Assembly: GCF_000425285.1 (NCBI RefSeq)
Contig: NZ_AUDD01000002.1
Span: 143,296-207,295 of the forward strand
Reading direction: 5' to 3'
Length of the DNA: 64,000 nt
Origin: Acidipropionibacterium jensenii DSM 20535
GTDB taxonomy: Bacteria > Actinomycetota > Actinomycetes > Propionibacteriales > Propionibacteriaceae
Each line of letters opens with the position of its first letter. Within the stretch, counting starts at the first letter, position 1. The notes beneath the pieces were generated by a model that worked only from the letters and a program-made list of their open reading frames with translations, was not told the DNA's origin and searched no databases. The position numbers were made by a program, and so were the translations under genes. Shown here in pieces: positions 60,973 to 64,000 of this stretch.

Positions 60973-62289
60973 TCACACCTCGGTGGGGCGATCGGCCGGG
61001 GAGACGGCGGGCCGCGAGGTGTCACCGACCGCGATCATCGCGCACACCGTGAGGATCACGGTGGCAGCGCCGATCACGGCGAAGGGCAACGTCCAGCCGC
61101 CGAACTGGTCGTGCACATGTCCGACCAGGATCGGCCCCAGGGAGGCGACGATGTATCCGGTGGTCTGGATGAGGGCGGTGAGACGCCGGCTCTCGTCGGG
61201 GGTGCGGCTGCGCTGGATGACGATCGTGAACAGGGCGCTGAAAAAGGCACCCTGGGCGATCCCGCCGAGGATGCACCAGACCAGCCACAGCGAGGGGAGC
61301 GTCATCATTCCGAAGGGCAGCGCCAGCCAGCACGCGCACACGATGATCATGACGCGCCGCATGGACCAACCCATCCGGTTCAGGGCCAGCGGCACCATCA
61401 GCGGTCCGGCGACGGCGGTGATCTGGAAGACGCTGGAGGCCAGCCCGGCTCCCGACTCTCCCAGCCTGGCGACCTCGCGCAGGGCGGTGGGAAGCCAGGT
61501 GACGGTGGAGTAGTAGGCGAGGTTGTGGGCCGCGAAGGCGGCGGCCATGATCCAGGCGAGTGGCCAGGCGACGATCGAGACGGACGGCTTGCGCCGGGCG
61601 TTCTCGCCGGAGCGTCCCGCGGCACCGGTGTCGGGACTGACGGCGTCCCGATCGCGGCGACGCTGGGGTGGGAAGACCTTCCACCACACGAATCCGGCGA
61701 TCACTCCGGGGGCCAGGGCCCAGGCGGCGGTGGATCCCTGCCAGCCGATGAGCAGTGCCAGCGGCGCGGCGAGGGCGGTGGACAGGGTGACTGCGATGTT
61801 GACCGAGGCGGAGTACGAGCTGGTCATCAGGGCCGTGCGGTTGCGGAAGCTGCGTGCGATGACCATTGGGGCGATGAGATTGCCCAGCGTCATGCCGGCT
61901 GCGATGACGGCTGTTCCGGCGAAGGCCGCCCACACCGAACCGGCCGAGCGCAGCACGGATCCGGCCATGATGATCGCCAGGGCCCAGAGAACCGAGGCGT
62001 TGAGGTCCAGACGTCGCAGGACCAGGGATGCGATCGGCGTCAGGGCGCCGAAGCACAGCACCGGCACGGAGGTGAGGGCGCCCATCGCGCTGGAACTCAT
62101 GCCGAGATCGCCGGCCATCCGTCCCAGTAGGGGCGGGACGGCGGTGATCGGCGACCGGAGCAGGGAGACGAAGAGCAGGAAGGCGATGGTGGGCAGGGCC
62201 GCCTGCCAGGCAGCGTGGCGGAGCTGCGGATCAGGCGCCGGCTGGGTGGTGTGGTCCCCGCGGCGACCGCGAGCATCCGTGTGAGACAT
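60973..62289 (-). CDS. MFS transporter, CynX/NimT family
   Basis: A 438-residue major facilitator with about 12 TM helices in two halves. The central loop is basic (PPQRRRDRDAV..GENARRKPS). The first half has GALTSVPVLCFGALTPIAS, the motif A region of the CynX/NimT (cyanate/nitroimidazole) family. The substrate is unknown. The ATG at 62289 is preceded by a TAGACT box 10 nt upstream, giving a very short leader. It is the last gene before the CRISPR leader region and points away from the array. Confidence 0.88.
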   Translation of the reverse strand: MSHTDARGRRGDHTTQPAPDPQLRHAAWQAALPTIAFLLFVSLLRSPITAVPPLLGRMAGDLGMSSSAMGALTSVPVLCFGALTPIASLVLRRLDLNASVLWALAIIMAGSVLRSAGSVWAAFAGTAVIAAGMTLGNLIAPMVIARSFRNRTALMTSSYSASVNIAVTLSTALAAPLALLIGWQGSTAAWALAPGVIAGFVWWKVFPPQRRRDRDAVSPDTGAAGRSGENARRKPSVSIVAWPLAWIMAAAFAAHNLAYYSTVTWLPTALREVARLGESGAGLASSVFQITAVAGPLMVPLALNRMGWSMRRVMIIVCACWLALPFGMMTLPSLWLVWCILGGIAQGAFFSALFTIVIQRSRTPDESRRLTALIQTTGYIVASLGPILVGHVHDQFGGWTLPFAVIGAATVILTVCAMIAVGDTSRPAVSPADRPTEV

Positions 62290-62305
62290 AAGTGATCGCA
62301 GTCTA

Positions 62306-62629
62306 TCGACGGCCGTGAGCAGCAGCTCCAGCGGGCTGCACGGGGGGGTAGCTAAACATGCGTCCGCATGTAACGACTCCGCCGTTGATGATCGACCAGG
62401 CGTTCGACCCGAGACGAGCTCATGATCAGCTTAGCCAAGCTGACGACGCTCGCCACGGGTGCGTCCGAAGAGTTCTGGATGTTGACACACCCGGCGCCCC
62501 ACACAGCTCGTGTGCACGACACAGCGGGCCGACAGCGCCGAGGATCTCACACTTCCCACCACAGCCTCGACCGAACTGGAGTACCCTCCTATCTAGTTGT
62601 TGGCTCGGCATCTGACCTTGTCAGATGGG
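62306..62629 (+). other. CRISPR leader region, no gene
   Basis: This stretch has lower GC than its surroundings and holds no gene that I can support. It includes a 7-bp hairpin ACATGCG/CGCATGT (62356-62371) and T-rich sequence just before the first repeat (CTAGTTGTTGGC). By orientation of the repeats it is the leader side of the array. No cas gene or promoter element is clear. Confidence 0.5.
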
Positions 62630-64000
62630 GTGTTCCCCGCGAATGCGGGGATGAGCCCATGGATCGTCGACGAAGACACCGGAGATCGGGGTGTTCCCCG
62701 CGAATGCGGGGATGAGCCTCGGCTTATCGGCGAGCTTCGCCAAATCAGGGGGTGTTCCCCGCGAATGCGGGGATGAGCCCGACGGTGGAGATCCCCCGCA
62801 ACATTCAGGTGCGTGTTCCCCGCGAATGCGGGGATGAGCCCATGTCGGCTGCCTTGGATCCGTCACTGTCGGTGTGTTCCCCGCGAATGCGGGGATGAGC
62901 CCATCACGGCACCGAAGGTCTGGAAGATGGCCCGGTGTTCCCCGCGAATGCGGGGATGAGCCCGCGCAGGCGATGGTCCCCACCCCTGGCATGTCGTGTT
63001 CCCCGCGAATGCGGGGATGAGCCCTCCCATGACTGCGGCAGAATCAGCAGCAGCCGGTGTTCCCCGCGAATGCGGGGATGAGCCCGCGCAGGCGATGGTC
63101 CCCACCCCTGGCATGTCGTGTTCCCCGCGAATGCGGGGATGAGCCCTCCCATGACTGCGGCAGAATCAGCAGCAGCCGGTGTTCCCCGCGAATGCGGGGA
63201 TGAGCCCAAGTTCAAGTCGCTGGGGAATGTTGTTTCCAAGTGTTCCCCGCGAATGCGGGGATGAGCCCATCGAATCCGAACGTGGTCGGGAAGTCGAGGA
63301 GTGTTCCCCGCGAATGCGGGGATGAGCCCTTGTCGGAGGGCTTCGAGAAGCAGCTCTCAGCGTGTTCCCCGCGAATGCGGGGATGAGCCCGGTGCCCTGA
63401 CGGTGAGTGGTGTGGCTCTGGGGTGTTCCCCGCGAATGCGGGGATGAGCCCTCAGTCACGGTCTCCGGCATCATCATATCGTGGTGTTCCCCGCGAATGC
63501 GGGGATGAGCCCGGTTCTTGCCCGAGTTCGATTCTCGGGAGCGCGTGTTCCCCGCGAATGCGGGGATGAGCCCCCACCACCGCCCCCCGGTCAGGCCGCC
63601 GGCCGTGTTCCCCGCGAATGCGGGGATGAGCCCCGGGACATGACCGGCATCATCCAGGCCATCGAGTGTTCCCCGCGAATGCGGGGATGAGCCCTTGGGG
63701 CTCGCGAACGGGTAGCGGTGGTGGCCGTGTTCCCCGCGAATGCGGGGATGAGCCGGCCCCCTCCGCCTACTCAGCCGCGGCGATCAAGTGTTCCCCGCGA
63801 ATGCGGGGATGAGCCCGGCATACGTCCGGGTTCGAGTCTCGGAAGCGCGTGTTCCCCGCGAATGCGGGGATGAGCCCTCGGCGCGAGCGTTCTTGGCGTT
63901 CTCGCGTTCGTGTTCCCCGCGAATGCGGGGATGAGCCGCCCCACATGCGCTGCTCCGACACCTCGGACGCGTGTTCCCCGCGAATGCGGGGATGAGCCGT
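62630..64000 (+). CRISPR. type I-E-like CRISPR array, 23 repeats, continues past the window
   Basis: A 29-bp repeat begins GTGTTCCCCGCGAATG and ends CGGGGATGAGCCC, with the palindromic CCCCGC..GCGGGG hairpin of type I-E. Repeats start at 62630 and every 61 bp to 63545, then 63605, 63666, 63727, 63788, 63849, 63910 and 63971. Spacers are 32 nt except one of 31 nt (63574-63604). The last base of the repeat varies (GCCT once, GCCG in repeats 19, 22 and 23), more towards the right, fitting a leader on the left. No cas genes are within the window. Confidence 0.98.
62935..63178 (+). repeat. tandem duplication of two CRISPR units
   Basis: The 122-bp block 62935-63056 (two repeats and two spacers, the spacers beginning GCGCAGGCGATGG and TCCCATGACTGCGG) is repeated exactly at 63057-63178. 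Confidence 0.95.

Noticed and set aside
62621..63961. Several minus-strand open frames with repeated GSSPHSRGTP-like peptides
   Set aside because: They are translations of the CRISPR repeats, not genes.

Overview
The window is high-GC bacterial DNA with actinobacterial hallmark genes: a WhiB iron-sulfur regulator, a Crp/GlxR-type regulator beside nth, a Tad pilus cluster with a DUF4244 pilin, a PASTA-type bifunctional penicillin-binding protein, and many leaderless genes with a TANNNT box 6 to 7 nt before the start codon. Gene order from topA to the PASTA PBP resembles the mycobacterial Rv364x-Rv368x segment as I remember it. Overall content suggests Actinomycetota, probably Propionibacteriaceae; the family is inference.

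Layout. 1-5 kb: tRNA-Thr, a DUF885 protein, a small secreted protein, a secreted TAP-type hydrolase and a PSP1 protein. 5-15 kb (minus strand): DoxX protein, 24-bp tandem repeats, holB, tmk, a CYTH/CHAD-like protein, topA, a DUF2249 protein and a large methyltransferase. 14.7-18.2 kb: a DUF1998-type helicase converging on an AAA ATPase. 18.3-23.6 kb: Tad/Flp pilus locus (TadZ-like, TadA, TadB, TadC, pilin, TadE, Rv3654c-like) with tightly coupled start/stop overlaps and a hairpin after the pilin. 23.8-33 kb: methyltransferase, holin-like protein, NUDIX, TlpA-type lipoprotein, nth, crp, RidA, DUF4177, WhiB, PASTA PBP, metallophosphoesterase, tRNA-Pro. 33-41 kb: a MarR regulator with a His-rich tail and two near-identical operators, a frameshifted LURP-one-like gene, and a five-gene peptide-type ABC importer. 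41-45.8 kb: housekeeping and accessory enzymes.

The most unusual locus is 45.7-48.9 kb, minus strand. It is a single reading unit, interrupted by one -1 frameshift, joining an XPB/RAD25-like superfamily 2 helicase to a complete group 1/2-like sigma-70 module (regions 1.2 to 4). A sirtuin and a DEDDh exonuclease follow. Then comes a complete type I Wadjet (JetABCD) plasmid/phage defence operon at 50.6-57.4 kb with overlapping genes and a structured leader. The right end carries an HD hydrolase, a DUF7666-like protein, a peptidase-like hydrolase, a proline-rich small protein and an MFS transporter. It ends in a type I-E-like CRISPR array of at least 23 repeats that runs off the window. No cas genes are visible. 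The array holds a two-unit tandem duplication and two spacers that look like tRNA T-arms.

Wadjet and CRISPR make the right 15 kb a defence-rich region. Whether the helicase-sigma fusion belongs to it is not shown by the sequence.
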